NCBI GenBank assembly: GCA_012517875.1
Contig: JAAYUB010000111.1
Location: forward strand, 1-64,000
DNA length: 64,000 bases
Direction of reading: 5' to 3'
From: Acidobacteriota bacterium
Lineage (GTDB): Bacteria > Acidobacteriota > JAAYUB01
This document shows positions 1 through 9,264 of the stretch, one piece after another (the first letter of the stretch is position 1; each line of letters begins with the position of its first letter). The position numbers and the translations under genes are program-made. The notes below the pieces were generated by a model. It did no database searches. It saw nothing but the letters and a program-made list of their open reading frames with translations, and was not told the DNA's origin.

Positions 1-1339
1 CCGCGTTTCCCTGGGGATCCAGATCCAGATTCAGCGGCGCGATCCGGGCCGCCGGGCGCGACAGGAAGGTGTGCAGATCGGGCCCGGCGGGTGTCCAGGC
101 GGGGTCAGGATCTTCGAACCGGTGGAATCCGATGACCCCGTTGGAATACAGGAAGATTCGCCGGCAGGGAACACCGGCAAAGTCAAAGGCGAAGCCGTCG
201 GGGAGTCCGAATTCGACGGCATCATCGTCGGCGAGCGGCAACTCGTTGATGCTGAACATGAATCCGGTCACGACCTCTCCAGCGGACACATAGGTGGACA
301 TGCCGGAGGGAATCTCGCTGAAGCCGTCGATGGTGCAAGCGCCGATGCCGTCGTCCTCGATGGTGGCCGCGGTGATGTCGTCCCGGCCGTCAATCCCCTC
401 AACCACCAGCCGGTAGTCGCCGGGTGGCACGCCGGCGACGCGGAACTCGCCGCTGCCGTCGCCGGCATACCCGGACAATCCGGCGACCTGGATATTTGGA
501 TTCGAGTTCATGATGGCGCGCACATGGGCGGCGGTCACCGGAACCATGTGTCTGTAGTGCACATGGCCCTTGATCGTGCCCGTCTCCAGCACGAAGGGCA
601 GGTGATCGGGCGGCGAATAGGTCGTCTCGGGATAGAGCGCGGAGATCCCGGCCGTGTCGTCGAACTCCAGGGAGCGGCCGAACCGGTCGTCCTCGGGATT
701 GGTATACGGGTACATGGTGGGAATGTAGAGGGGCTGAATGGGATCGGCACCCGGTTCGCCGTTGACCGTGTTGATGGCGCCCACAAACGTGTGACCCAGG
801 CCCCAGATATGGCCCAGCTCGTGCGTGGCGGTGGCCTCCAGATCCAGATCGGGCGAAGAGGGGAATGTGCCGTTGAGGATCAGCAGGGCGTCCACGATCT
901 CCTGGGAGGCGGTATCCTCGATGGTGATCCCGACGCCGGCGACCGTTTCCGGATCCAGCCCCAGGGCTTCGAAAACCCCGCCGGTTTCGTCAAACACGAT
1001 TTCGTTGATTTCGTCGCCGATGATCCCGTAGTCAGTACCCAGGTTGTCCTCGTTGAAGTCGGGCACGTCGGTGTAGATGTACAGCTCGCCCCCGAGGCGC
1101 AGCGCGGTGGGCACGTTGTCCCAGGTGTCGAGCGAGTCGGCGATGAGCGGCAGACCGTCGCCGCCGGCCAGCGTCCCGGCGTCAAGAACGAATTCGACGG
1201 GCGGGTGAGCCCATCGGACGATCCGGGTGCGGTGGTCGACGCTGGACACGCCGCTCTGGTGCACGTACGCGTCAATGGCGCCGGTCAGCAGCGAGACCAG
1301 CAGGAAGAGGAACCATCGAGTGAAGGTGCGTGCGTTCAT
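1..1339 (-). CDS. Secreted matrixin-type zinc metalloprotease, C-terminus beyond window
   Basis: About 446 codons are visible; the gene runs off the left edge. A hydrophobic N-terminal signal (about residues 8-24) indicates export. Residues 173-183 read HELGHIWGLGH, the HExxHxxGxxH zinc motif, and a PTMYP Met-turn lies downstream, so a matrixin/M10-like fold is well supported. After the catalytic domain comes a carboxypeptidase-regulatory-like beta segment (TIKGHVHY onward). The last visible part (SNGVIGF ... RIAPLNLDLDP) resembles a beta module common in secreted acidobacterial and myxobacterial proteins. The start ATG overlaps the stop of the upstream gene as ATGA, implying translational coupling. 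The substrate is unknown. Confidence 0.85.
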   Translation of the reverse strand, partial: MNARTFTRWFLFLLVSLLTGAIDAYVHQSGVSSVDHRTRIVRWAHPPVEFVLDAGTLAGGDGLPLIADSLDTWDNVPTALRLGGELYIYTDVPDFNEDNLGTDYGIIGDEINEIVFDETGGVFEALGLDPETVAGVGITIEDTASQEIVDALLILNGTFPSSPDLDLEATATHELGHIWGLGHTFVGAINTVNGEPGADPIQPLYIPTMYPYTNPEDDRFGRSLEFDDTAGISALYPETTYSPPDHLPFVLETGTIKGHVHYRHMVPVTAAHVRAIMNSNPNIQVAGLSGYAGDGSGEFRVAGVPPGDYRLVVEGIDGRDDITAATIEDDGIGACTIDGFSEIPSGMSTYVSAGEVVTGFMFSINELPLADDDAVEFGLPDGFAFDFAGVPCRRIFLYSNGVIGFHRFEDPDPAWTPAGPDLHTFLSRPAARIAPLNLDLDPQGNA

Positions 1340-1911
1340 TGGGCCACCTTCCCGACGGCGTTCTGAAGCAACGGCCGGATATCATCCAGACGGCGCCAAG
1401 AGAGTGAACCGGAGGCGGCGGCTGACTGGCTTGGGCTTGCAGCCTTGGCTTCGGTGAGTGCGATCTGCCGGCGGTTCAGGGCAATCTCCCATTGTCCGGA
1501 TTCGCCGGCAATGCGCGCCGGCGCGATTCCGTTCATGGCGCCGGCCACCAGGAGCGAGCCGCTCCGAGCGGTGCGGCGGAGGAGCAGGAGGTAGGACTGC
1601 CCGGGCTGGAAGCGCGGTGCGTCGTGCAGCACGACGCGGTACTGGCCGGCGGCCCCGCCGGCCACCCGCAGGGTGAAGGTCTCACCGGGCGACTCACCGG
1701 CCAGGGTATCGAGCCGGTTGAACTCGTACACAGTGAAAATCATGCCCCCGGTTCCGGCCTGGACCCCGCAAGCGGAGGTGCACGTCGCCAGCACTGCGCT
1801 GTCGGCCCGGCGGGCGGTTTCCACCAGGGGAGCGCTCCGGGTTCGCGCCAGCACACCGCTGACCGCGGCCAGCGACAGGATCGACAGGGTGATCAGGACG
1901 CGCAGTCTCAT
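1336..1911 (-). CDS. Exported protein coupled to the matrixin protease
   Basis: The protein has 191 residues. It begins MRLRVLITL with a clear signal peptide, and I chose this ATG because GGAGGTG lies six bases upstream; a longer in-frame start exists at 1968. The mature part is a predicted beta-rich domain with two cysteines near the N-terminus and the phrases FTLRVAGG and APRFQPGQSYLLLL. From memory this matches an uncharacterised family often encoded just before matrixin-like proteases. The ATGA overlap with the protease suggests co-synthesis, perhaps as an inhibitor, chaperone or substrate. That role is inference and no catalytic motif is visible. Confidence 0.7.
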   Translation of the reverse strand: MRLRVLITLSILSLAAVSGVLARTRSAPLVETARRADSAVLATCTSACGVQAGTGGMIFTVYEFNRLDTLAGESPGETFTLRVAGGAAGQYRVVLHDAPRFQPGQSYLLLLRRTARSGSLLVAGAMNGIAPARIAGESGQWEIALNRRQIALTEAKAASPSQSAAASGSLSWRRLDDIRPLLQNAVGKVAQ

Positions 1912-2030
1912 GTTGCCACCTCCATCATGCGCACACAGATAGATCCGGTCAGGAGCGGGAAAGTTCACCGCAGAGCGTAACGTTTGGCCTGGTATCAGGG
2001 ACGGTCGCGGCGGGCGATGCGGTTCCGAAA

Positions 2031-3725
2031 CTACCGGGACGCGGTCCCTTCGGCCTCATGCCGGACCCGTCGAGACCAGGCGAACCGGATGATCACCAGG
2101 GTCAGTAGGGCGATGATGAAAAGCAGCGCCCGGGCGCCCCAGAGGTAAGGCTGGCGCTCCGTGGGAACGCCCTGCATGACCAGTTTGGGCATCGCGTCCT
2201 GGACCAGCCAGACGCCCAGGATGATCAGCAGGTAGATCGGGGTGATGTATTTCATGACAAATTTGAATACCTGCGGAACGCGGAGTTCGGCTCCGCGGGT
2301 GATCTCCTCCCAACCCCGGCGGATGCCGTACACCCAACTGAACAGGATGCTCTCGCTGGCCCCGAGCACCACCAGGCCGAAGGTCCCGGCCCAGAAATCC
2401 AGTTCGTCCAGGAATCCGTAGCGGAAATAGAGCACCACCAGCGTGGCGGAGACAAACAACACGCCGAAGACCACCAGCACCGCCCGCCGGCGGCTCCAAC
2501 CCAGGTCATCCTGCAGCAGGGCGATCGCGGGCTGGGTCAGCGCGGCCGATGAAGTGATCCCCGCGATGAACAGGAGCAGGAACCAGGCGGCGCCGAACAG
2601 TTCGCCCAGCGGCAGTTGCTGGAAGATGACCGGCAGTGCCTGGAAACCCAGGTCGTAGGCGCCCTGGCGGGCGATTTCCTGTGTTTCGACCAGACCGAAG
2701 AAAGCGACGGCGGCGGGGATGGCGATGGTGCCGCCGAGGATGACTTCGACGAATTCGTTTGTGGTGGCGGTGGCCAGTCCGTTCAAGGTGAGATCGGCAT
2801 CGCGGCGGATGTACGACGCGTAAGTGGTCATGATCCCCATGCTGATTCCGGTGGTGAAAAAAATCTGGCCGGCGGCGGCCAGCCACACGGACGCATCACC
2901 GAGGCGGCTGAAATCGGGATTCCACATGAAGCCCAGCCCGCTGGCCACGTTGCAGTCCGGGTGAGCGGGATCGGGAGTGCCCAGGAACAGTACCCGGATG
3001 GCGAGCACCACGGCGAACACGAACAGCAGGGGCATGCCGTACTTGGCCAGCACCTCGATGCCGCGGGAGATGCCGCGATAGAGGAAAATGAAATTGATGC
3101 CCAGAGTGATGACCAGAAAGACGATCAGGGTTGCGGGCGACTGGAAGAACGCGTTGCTCTCGGCGCCCTGAAAGCCCCGCAGGAACTGGCCCATCGCTTT
3201 GCGGGAGGCGTAGCCGAAATACCGGCCGGTGGCGGAGAACCATGTGTACGCCAGAGTCCACGATTCGATCACGTTGTAATAGACCACCACGACCAGCGGC
3301 AGGAAGACGCCCAGTGCGCCGAGATATTTTGCGGCGGGACGACGCCACAGCAGGGCGAACATGCCGGGGGTGGATCCGTGCCCGTGCTGGCCGCCCATCC
3401 GGCCAATCGCCCATTCCATCCACATCATCGGGATGCCCAGCAGGAGGAACGCGCAGAAGTACGGGATCAGGTAGGCCCCGCCGCCGTTGGAGGCGGCTTG
3501 GACCGGAAAACGCAGAAAATTGCCCAGACCGATGGCATTGCCGGCCATGGCCAGGATCATCCCGATCCGCGAGGCCCAGTAGTCCCGCTGGGGGCCCGCC
3601 GTCGTCTCCGGCTGCCGTCGGCGCGCACGGAACAACCGGATCACGCAGAATGCGGTGAGGGCGAAGATGCTCCCCCATCCGGCCGTCAGGAAGCACCAGC
3701 CCCAAATGCTCAAGCCGCCGTCCAT
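2031..3725 (-). CDS. Sodium-dependent neurotransmitter:sodium symporter (SLC6/LeuT family)
   Basis: This 564-residue membrane protein has about 12-13 hydrophobic segments. The segment GNAIGLGNFLRFP near residue 62 is the hallmark of TM1 of the LeuT fold, where Na+ and substrate bind. It would import an amino acid or similar amine with Na+. An additional hydrophobic segment (residues 6-28) precedes the canonical TM1, which is longer than LeuT at the N-terminus. AGGAG lies six bases before the ATG. It follows accC by 47 bases on the same strand and may be read through from the accBC promoter. The substrate cannot be told from sequence. Confidence 0.88.
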   Translation of the reverse strand: MDGGLSIWGWCFLTAGWGSIFALTAFCVIRLFRARRRQPETTAGPQRDYWASRIGMILAMAGNAIGLGNFLRFPVQAASNGGGAYLIPYFCAFLLLGIPMMWMEWAIGRMGGQHGHGSTPGMFALLWRRPAAKYLGALGVFLPLVVVVYYNVIESWTLAYTWFSATGRYFGYASRKAMGQFLRGFQGAESNAFFQSPATLIVFLVITLGINFIFLYRGISRGIEVLAKYGMPLLFVFAVVLAIRVLFLGTPDPAHPDCNVASGLGFMWNPDFSRLGDASVWLAAAGQIFFTTGISMGIMTTYASYIRRDADLTLNGLATATTNEFVEVILGGTIAIPAAVAFFGLVETQEIARQGAYDLGFQALPVIFQQLPLGELFGAAWFLLLFIAGITSSAALTQPAIALLQDDLGWSRRRAVLVVFGVLFVSATLVVLYFRYGFLDELDFWAGTFGLVVLGASESILFSWVYGIRRGWEEITRGAELRVPQVFKFVMKYITPIYLLIILGVWLVQDAMPKLVMQGVPTERQPYLWGARALLFIIALLTLVIIRFAWSRRVRHEAEGTASR

Positions 3726-3772
3726 TGTTATCTCCTGCGGATCCGGAGTTCAGCCCCGCCGGCGCCGGCAGA

Positions 3773-5119
3773 TCAGGACCAGCGAGGCAGCAGCCGCTCC
3801 AGAAAATGCGTGTCGTAATCGCCGCGGATGAAATCGTCATCCCGCAACACTTTTTGGAGGAGAGGGATGGTCGTTTGCACGCCCTCCACCACAAATTGCT
3901 CCAGGGCCCGGAGCATGCGTACGCGCGCTTTCTGCCGGTCGCAGCCCCAGACAATCAGCTTAGCGATGAGGCTGTCATAGTAGGGCAGAATCCGGTAGCC
4001 GGCGGAAACGAAGGTGTCGACCCGGACACCCGGCCCGCCGGGCGGACACCAGCCGGTGATCAGGCCCGGGCAGGGCCGGAAACTTCGCGGATCTTCGGCG
4101 TTGATCCGGCACTCGATGCTGTGGCCGGAGAAGCGGACACGGCGCTGAGCCAGCCCCAACGGCTCGCCGGCGGCGATACGCAGTTGCTGCTGGATGAGAT
4201 CCAAGCCGCTGATCATTTCCGTGACGGGGTGTTCCACCTGGATCCGCGTGTTCATCTCCATGAAGTAGAATCGGCCCTCGGCGTCGACGATGAATTCGAC
4301 GGTTCCGGCGCTCTCGTATCCCATGGCCGCGACAGCCCGAGTCACCTGCTCGCCGATCGTGCGGCGCTGGTCGGCGCGGAGCAGAGGTGAGGGCGCCTCC
4401 TCGATCAGCTTCTGGTGGCGCCGCTGGATGGAGCACTCCCGCTCGCCCGCGTGGATCACATGGTTGTACCGGTCCGCCAGGATCTGAAATTCGATGTGGC
4501 GGGGATTTTCGATGTATTTTTCCACATACAGGCCGGCATTGGCGAAAGCGGCGGCGGCTTCGCCCGAGGCGAGCGCGAACAGGTTGTCCATCTCATCCGC
4601 CGAGCGGACGATGCGCATGCCCTTGCCGCCACCGCCCGCGGTGGCCTTGAGGATGACCGGGTAGCCGATGGTTTCGGCCAGCCGGCGGGCGGCTCCGGCA
4701 TCCGGCAGGAGCCCGTCGCTGCCGGGAACGACGGGCAGCCCGGCTTCGGCCATCCGCCGGCGGGCTGCTGCCTTGTCGCCCATCAGGGCGATCGCCGGAG
4801 CGGACGGTCCCACAAACTTGATGTTGCAAGATTCGCAGATTTCGGCGAACCGGGCGTTTTCCGCCAGAAAGCCGTAGCCTGGGTGGATGGCGTCGACGTT
4901 GGTGATCTCGGCGGCGCTGATGATGGCTGGGATGTTGAGATAGCTGCGGTCGCTGCGCGCGGGCCCGATGCACACCTTCTCATCGGCCAGGCGGACGTGC
5001 AGAGAGCCGGCGTCCACATCCGAGTAGACAGCCACGGTTTCGATCCCGAGTTCGCGGCAAGCGGTGATCACCCGGACGGCGATCTCGCCCCGGTTGGCTA
5101 TCAGCACTTTTCGGAACAT
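3773..5119 (-). CDS. accC: Acetyl-CoA carboxylase, biotin carboxylase subunit
   Basis: The 449-residue product carboxylates the biotin of AccB with ATP and bicarbonate, the first half of malonyl-CoA synthesis. It begins [14 protein letters not shown], the typical family start. The glycine-rich ATP-grasp loop ([10 protein letters not shown]) and the catalytic stretch [13 protein letters not shown] are intact, and length is normal. I rejected the 28-codon N-terminal extension because it overlaps accB. The start lies four bases after the accB stop, so the two are one operon. The carboxyltransferase subunits (accA/accD) are not in this window. Confidence 0.97.
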   Translation of the reverse strand: MFRKVLIANRGEIAVRVITACRELGIETVAVYSDVDAGSLHVRLADEKVCIGPARSDRSYLNIPAIISAAEITNVDAIHPGYGFLAENARFAEICESCNIKFVGPSAPAIALMGDKAAARRRMAEAGLPVVPGSDGLLPDAGAARRLAETIGYPVILKATAGGGGKGMRIVRSADEMDNLFALASGEAAAAFANAGLYVEKYIENPRHIEFQILADRYNHVIHAGERECSIQRRHQKLIEEAPSPLLRADQRRTIGEQVTRAVAAMGYESAGTVEFIVDAEGRFYFMEMNTRIQVEHPVTEMISGLDLIQQQLRIAAGEPLGLAQRRVRFSGHSIECRINAEDPRSFRPCPGLITGWCPPGGPGVRVDTFVSAGYRILPYYDSLIAKLIVWGCDRQKARVRMLRALEQFVVEGVQTTIPLLQKVLRDDDFIRGDYDTHFLERLLPRWS

Positions 5120-5123
5120 GGAA

Positions 5124-5591
5124 TCAGTCCAGACGGACGGTGAAGAGACGCTCGCCGTACTCGACCGGCTCGCCGTTCTCCACCCAGACCTTCTCGACAA
5201 CACCGGCGACGTCGCATTCGATCTCGTTCATGATCTTCATCGCTTCAACGATGCAGAGCACGGTTCCGGGTTTGACCCGATCGCCGGGCTGGACGAACGG
5301 TTCGGCTCCCGGGCTGGGGGACCGGTAGAACGTGCCGATGAGCGGTGAGCTGACCAGGTGGGCCTTGGCGTCGATCGGTGCCGCATCGGTTCCGGGAGTC
5401 GCCGTCAGTGGGGCGGAGGGTGCCGCGACCGCGACCGGCGCCGGAGCATTCGCCGGGGGTGCGGGGGCCGTCGTGGGCCGGTTGTCGCCGCGGCGCGTGC
5501 GCAGGTAGAACTCGCCATTCTTCAGTTCAAATTCCTCGAACTGGCTGATTGAAATCATCTTCAATATTTCTTTCAACTCTTTCAGTTCCAC
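5124..5591 (-). CDS. accB: Acetyl-CoA carboxylase biotin carboxyl carrier protein
   Basis: This 155-residue protein carries the biotin that shuttles CO2 between AccC and the carboxyltransferase. The N-terminal 35 residues are charged, an Ala/Pro-rich swinging linker spans about 40-75, and the C-terminal biotinyl domain holds EAMKIMNE with Lys119 as the biotinylation site. The order accB-accC with four bases between them is the usual bacterial arrangement. A good promoter lies 33 bases upstream (5625-5654). Confidence 0.97.
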   Translation of the reverse strand: MELKELKEILKMISISQFEEFELKNGEFYLRTRRGDNRPTTAPAPPANAPAPVAVAAPSAPLTATPGTDAAPIDAKAHLVSSPLIGTFYRSPSPGAEPFVQPGDRVKPGTVLCIVEAMKIMNEIECDVAGVVEKVWVENGEPVEYGERLFTVRLD

Positions 5592-5624
5592 AGTGTTTAC
5601 CTTTTGTCCGGATTCTGCTCGTTG

Positions 5625-5654
5625 ATGGTATCACCGGCGGGTTTGAGCTGTCAA
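5625..5654 (-). promoter_or_regulatory. Candidate sigma-70 promoter of accBC
   Basis: On the minus strand TTGACA (5654-5649) and TACCAT (5630-5625) are separated by 18 bases. The -35 is a perfect consensus and the -10 matches at four of six. The start codon of accB is about 33 bases downstream. It sits just beyond the terminator of the pil operon. Confidence 0.55.
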
Positions 5655-5660
5655 ACCACT

Positions 5661-5689
5661 AAAAAAAAAGGAACCGGCAAGCGGTTCCC
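5661..5689 (-). terminator. Rho-independent terminator after the pil/roadblock operon
   Basis: Read on the minus strand, a 7-bp stem (5688-5682 with 5676-5670, GGAACCG/CGGTTCC) and a 5-base loop are followed by nine T residues (5669-5661). It lies 27 bases after the stop of the roadblock gene, ending the pilM-roadblock transcript and insulating accBC. Confidence 0.85.
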
Positions 5690-5715
5690 TTGGATGCATG
5701 GCCGATGCGGTAGGC

Positions 5716-6093
5716 CTAAATCCGAAAATCCTTTTCCAAAATGATCTTGGCTTTTTTCAACTCGTAACGGGCGCGTCCGTAATTGCCGCCGGGTTGCAGG
5801 ATGAACATCAGGAAGTACTCGCTGGTGATCATCTTGATCAGAAAGTGGAGCTGCTCCGTGAAAATGGTCATCTCCTGCAGCATGCCGATTTCGACGTCTT
5901 CAGCGGTGCGGACGGCATTCTTCAGTAGGGAGGTGTACTCCGCCGCCAGTAGATCGAAATTGAGCCCGTCCTTGAGGTGATCGGGATGGACGGCGCGGTC
6001 GATGATGATCCCGTCCACCCCGACAATGAGAACGAGGAGGGCGCCCTCCACTCGGGCGACCATCTCCTCGATTGTGTCTCTGAAAAGGTTCAT
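5716..6093 (-). CDS. Roadblock/LC7 domain protein (MglB-like)
   Basis: The 125-residue protein is a single roadblock/LC7 domain: MNLFRDTIEEMVARVEGALLVLIVG is followed by a D-G-I-I-I-D strand and a long helix. Proteins of this family bind small Ras-like GTPases; MglB is the GTPase activator of MglA, which sets cell polarity and controls type IV pili in myxobacteria. It follows pilQ by 16 bases, so a role in pilus polarity or switching is a reasonable inference. No MglA-like GTPase is encoded in this window. Confidence 0.75.
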   Translation of the reverse strand: MNLFRDTIEEMVARVEGALLVLIVGVDGIIIDRAVHPDHLKDGLNFDLLAAEYTSLLKNAVRTAEDVEIGMLQEMTIFTEQLHFLIKMITSEYFLMFILQPGGNYGRARYELKKAKIILEKDFRI

Positions 6094-6109
6094 TGACGCG
6101 TCCGTCGGG

Positions 6110-8137
6110 TCAGCGGATGATTCTCGGTGTCAGGAAGAACAGGATCTCCTTCGTCTCCTTGGATTTGGAGTCGCGGCGGAACGCGTGCCCCAGGATCGGG
6201 ATGTCGCCGAACAGCGGCACCTTGTCGTTGTTGGTCTGATCGGAATCGATCAGGATGCCGCCGATCACAGTGGTTCCGCCGTCCGCCACCAGCACCTCGG
6301 TGGAGGACATGCTGGTGATGATCGACGGAATGTTGTTGACCGTGTTGACGAAATCGGCCCGATTGTTCTCCACGGTGATCTTGAGCAGCACCGTGCCCTC
6401 CTCGGTGATCTGTGGCAGCACGCTGAGCTTCAACGAAGCGGAGAAGAAGCGCACCGAAATGGTGTTGTTCTCAACAACCTGGACCGGGAACTGGAGACCT
6501 TGCTCGATCATGGCCTGGCGGTTGTTCTGAGCCTGTACCTTGGGCTGGCTGATGACCCGCACCAGGCCGCTGCTTTCGGCGGCGGTCAGCGAGGCGTCCA
6601 GCAGGAAGGTGTCGAGGATGTTGCCCACGGAAATGCCGATGCCGCTGGTGGCCTGGGAAGCAGGGAAGGACCAGTTGTAGTTGCCGGTCCGGTTGTTGCC
6701 TTCCGTGCCCACGCTGATGGCGGCGTTCTCGGATGCCTGGGCTGTGGAGGCGCCGCGGCCGGTGCTGCCATCGCCGGCGTTGTAGGCTGACTTGGGCGTT
6801 TGGGATGGCCGGGAGCCGCCGATCGTCCCGTAAGTGTTCGGGCCGCCGATGGTGATCCGCTCCAGGTTGCCCACCACGAAGCCGACCTGGACACCCAGGC
6901 TGCGGGCATAGTCGCGGCTGGCCTGCACGATCCGGGCTTCAATCTCCACCTGATGCTCCGCCACATCCAGGGCCTTGACCAGCTTGCGGATCTCGGCGAT
7001 CCGTTCTGGGATATCCCGGATGACCAGCGAGTTGGTCCGGATGTCGGTCTTGATTTCGCCCGATTCGGTCAGAATGGGCACCAGCTTGTCGAGCAGCTCG
7101 GTGGCGGTGGCGTAATTCAGCTTGATGATGTCCGTGACGGTTTCACGGGTCCGCTTCAGTTCTTCCCGGGCCTTCTCTTCCGCCTTGAAGGCATCCAGAG
7201 TGCCGATGCGCACGACGTTCCCCTCGATGACCTTGGCCAGGCGGTTGTTCTTCATCGCCAGGTCGAATACCTGATCCCACGGCACGTTGTCGACCTTGAT
7301 TGAAATGGTGCCGGAGACGCTCGGATCGACGACGATATTCAGCCCCTCGATGTCGCTGATGAGTCGGAAGAAGTCGACGATGTCCGCTTCCTTGATATCC
7401 AGGGTGATGGGTTCGCCGGTGTATTGCACCGTCTGCTGAGCATCGTCCTGGACGTAGTTCACCGCATCCGCCGACGGGCCGGCCTTGGCCAACATCATCT
7501 TCGGAGCCTCGCCCAGGACCAGAGACGGCGTGTTGTCCAGGGGCTTGCTCTCCAGTGCTTTCGGCTTGACCACCGGTTCGGGGATACGGACGATGCTGGC
7601 GTCCGTCATCTCCGCCTCGGTGGCGGCAGCCGGCGGGGCGGTTGCCGCGGCGGGTTGGGTGGGGATGACATCCACCGGAATCTCCTGGGCCGCCGGCGCA
7701 GAATCAGTCCGGACCAGGGTTTCCTGTCCCACCGCGATCTTCAAACCTTCCGCCACCGGCAGTACCTGCACGTCGCGCACGTCCCGGGTCAGATCCAGCA
7801 CGATGCGGATTGTGCCTTGGCCGTCGTTGTTGAATTTGGATACCCGAATTTTTTGGACGATCTCGCCGTTCACATGCAGCACGTTCTTGCCGTAACGGGT
7901 CGCCGTGTTGGGCAGATCGACCACCAGGCGGAAGGGATCGGCCAGCCTGAATTTGCGATATTCTGCGAGGTTCTGGCCAACCAGCGTGAGTTCGAAGATC
8001 CCGTCGCGAGTCGAAAACTGGACATCATTCAACTCGCTGGGCGTCTGGGCGCCGGCCGGTGCGCTTTGAGCGATCGCGAACACAGTGGCCAATGCACTCA
8101 TGATCAACAGCGAAAGGAGCAATTTATTGGACCGCAT
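6110..8137 (-). CDS. pilQ: Type IV pilus outer-membrane secretin PilQ
   Basis: The 675-residue protein forms the outer-membrane ring through which the pilus passes. I chose the ATG at 8137 because AGGAGG lies seven bases upstream; it gives a signal peptide (LLLSLLIMSALA). An AMIN domain occupies about residues 30-120, followed by a Pro/Ala-rich linker, an STN/N0 domain (about 230-300, with GLNIVVDPSVSG), an N1 domain, and the secretin domain with VPLFGDIPILG near the C-terminus. A Gly/Ser/Asn-rich insert near residues 420-490 interrupts the secretin region. It is the last core pil gene of the operon. Confidence 0.95.
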   Translation of the reverse strand: MRSNKLLLSLLIMSALATVFAIAQSAPAGAQTPSELNDVQFSTRDGIFELTLVGQNLAEYRKFRLADPFRLVVDLPNTATRYGKNVLHVNGEIVQKIRVSKFNNDGQGTIRIVLDLTRDVRDVQVLPVAEGLKIAVGQETLVRTDSAPAAQEIPVDVIPTQPAAATAPPAAATEAEMTDASIVRIPEPVVKPKALESKPLDNTPSLVLGEAPKMMLAKAGPSADAVNYVQDDAQQTVQYTGEPITLDIKEADIVDFFRLISDIEGLNIVVDPSVSGTISIKVDNVPWDQVFDLAMKNNRLAKVIEGNVVRIGTLDAFKAEEKAREELKRTRETVTDIIKLNYATATELLDKLVPILTESGEIKTDIRTNSLVIRDIPERIAEIRKLVKALDVAEHQVEIEARIVQASRDYARSLGVQVGFVVGNLERITIGGPNTYGTIGGSRPSQTPKSAYNAGDGSTGRGASTAQASENAAISVGTEGNNRTGNYNWSFPASQATSGIGISVGNILDTFLLDASLTAAESSGLVRVISQPKVQAQNNRQAMIEQGLQFPVQVVENNTISVRFFSASLKLSVLPQITEEGTVLLKITVENNRADFVNTVNNIPSIITSMSSTEVLVADGGTTVIGGILIDSDQTNNDKVPLFGDIPILGHAFRRDSKSKETKEILFFLTPRIIR

Positions 8138-8168
8138 CAAGTGCCTCCTTATTACAATTATTTGCATT

Positions 8169-8657
8169 CTATTCATGGAGATCGACCAAAACGACGCTCT
8201 TCTCGACGCGCTTGTCCAGGTAGCGCTTGAATTCTTCGAAGACCACGCCGTCCTTCTTTATCTGTTTGACTTTGGCGTTGAATAGATCGTCACCCGGGCG
8301 AATGAAGTGGGCTTTCTTGTCAACGCCTTCAAAATAGGCAACGTTGCCGTCCGCTTTGGCGACGATGCCTTTCAGAGCAAGTTCCTTGATCAGCATGCCC
8401 CGGATGCCCGGAAACTGCTGTTGCCGCTCCTCGAAGGAGGGGACAGGTTCCAGCTGCGCCTCGGCGTTTTTCTGGCGCTCGATTTTCTGGACGTCCAGGT
8501 TGATGAAGGGATCCTGGCGACCCATCATTTCGAAGCGGATGGTCTTTTTGACCACCACGACGTCGGATTTCTCAGACGTGTCGTCCTGTTGGGCCACCAG
8601 CATCGAGGGAACCATCAGGAGCAAGCCCGCGGCAAAGATGCATTGGATCAGCTTCAT
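8169..8657 (-). CDS. pilP: Type IV pilus assembly protein PilP
   Basis: This 162-residue protein lies between pilO and pilQ. Its C-terminal half (GIRGMLIKELALKGIVA ... AHFIRPGDDLF) is the PilP/HR beta domain that contacts the secretin. The start at 8657 gives an N-terminal hydrophobic segment (IFAAGLLLMVPSMLVAQQ) and has GGGGA upstream. Unlike proteobacterial PilP there is no lipobox cysteine: the signal ends LVAQQ, so the protein may be periplasmic or anchored by an uncleaved helix. Confidence 0.85.
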   Translation of the reverse strand: MKLIQCIFAAGLLLMVPSMLVAQQDDTSEKSDVVVVKKTIRFEMMGRQDPFINLDVQKIERQKNAEAQLEPVPSFEERQQQFPGIRGMLIKELALKGIVAKADGNVAYFEGVDKKAHFIRPGDDLFNAKVKQIKKDGVVFEEFKRYLDKRVEKSVVLVDLHE

Positions 8658-8670
8658 GGCCGTTCCCCTT

Positions 8671-9264
8671 CTACTGGATTTTCTCAGTGGCATCGCCGGT
8701 GTACACGAATGTGCTGGCGATGAAACCCGCTTTGAGAGTGGGGCGGGCATCGGAGCCCTGAGCGGTGGATTCAAGCTTGAGGTTGTACACGTTCAAGATC
8801 CGGTCAAAGTTCGCCACCTGTTCGAAAAATTGCCCGATGGAACTATAGCTGGCCTCGCAATTGATGGTGATGGGCCACTCGTAGTAAAACTCGTGATCAA
8901 CGGGCTTGTCAGGCCGGAACAGGGTGATCTTCAGGTCCCGGGATTCATGGGCCAAATTCTCCAGGCGCCGAACCAGTTCATCCGTTTCGCGCTCTTTCGG
9001 CAGGATCTTCTTTTCGCGCTCCAGTTCGGCCAGCCGCGAATTGTAGATTTGCTCATTGAGCGCCTTTTTCTGTTGGAAAGCCTGGGCTTTCTTGACTTTC
9101 AGATCCAGCTCAGCGATCTGGACGTCCAGCTTGCTGAGTTCGTCGTTCATCTTGTCGAACACGTACATTTTCAAGACGAAAAAACTCAGCGCGATGATCA
9201 TGATCACCAGAGCGATCTGCAAAAGCATGGGCGTTCCGCCCTTCTTTTCACCTGTTTTAGCCAT
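8671..9264 (-). CDS. pilO: Type IV pilus inner-membrane protein PilO
   Basis: The 197-residue bitopic protein has a short basic cytoplasmic start (MAKTGEKKGG), one membrane helix (about residues 13-32), a coiled coil (about 40-85) and a C-terminal ferredoxin-like domain beginning near LKITLF. It pairs with PilN to form the alignment complex under the secretin. The chosen ATG has GAGG upstream and overlaps the pilN stop by eight bases. Confidence 0.9.
   Translation of the reverse strand: MAKTGEKKGGTPMLLQIALVIMIIALSFFVLKMYVFDKMNDELSKLDVQIAELDLKVKKAQAFQQKKALNEQIYNSRLAELEREKKILPKERETDELVRRLENLAHESRDLKITLFRPDKPVDHEFYYEWPITINCEASYSSIGQFFEQVANFDRILNVYNLKLESTAQGSDARPTLKAGFIASTFVYTGDATEKIQ

Noticed and set aside
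71-1366. Long plus-strand open frame opposite the matrixin gene
   Set aside because: It is the reverse-strand shadow of a GC-rich coding region. The minus frame carries a signal peptide and the HExxHxxGxxH motif, while the plus frame has no domain.
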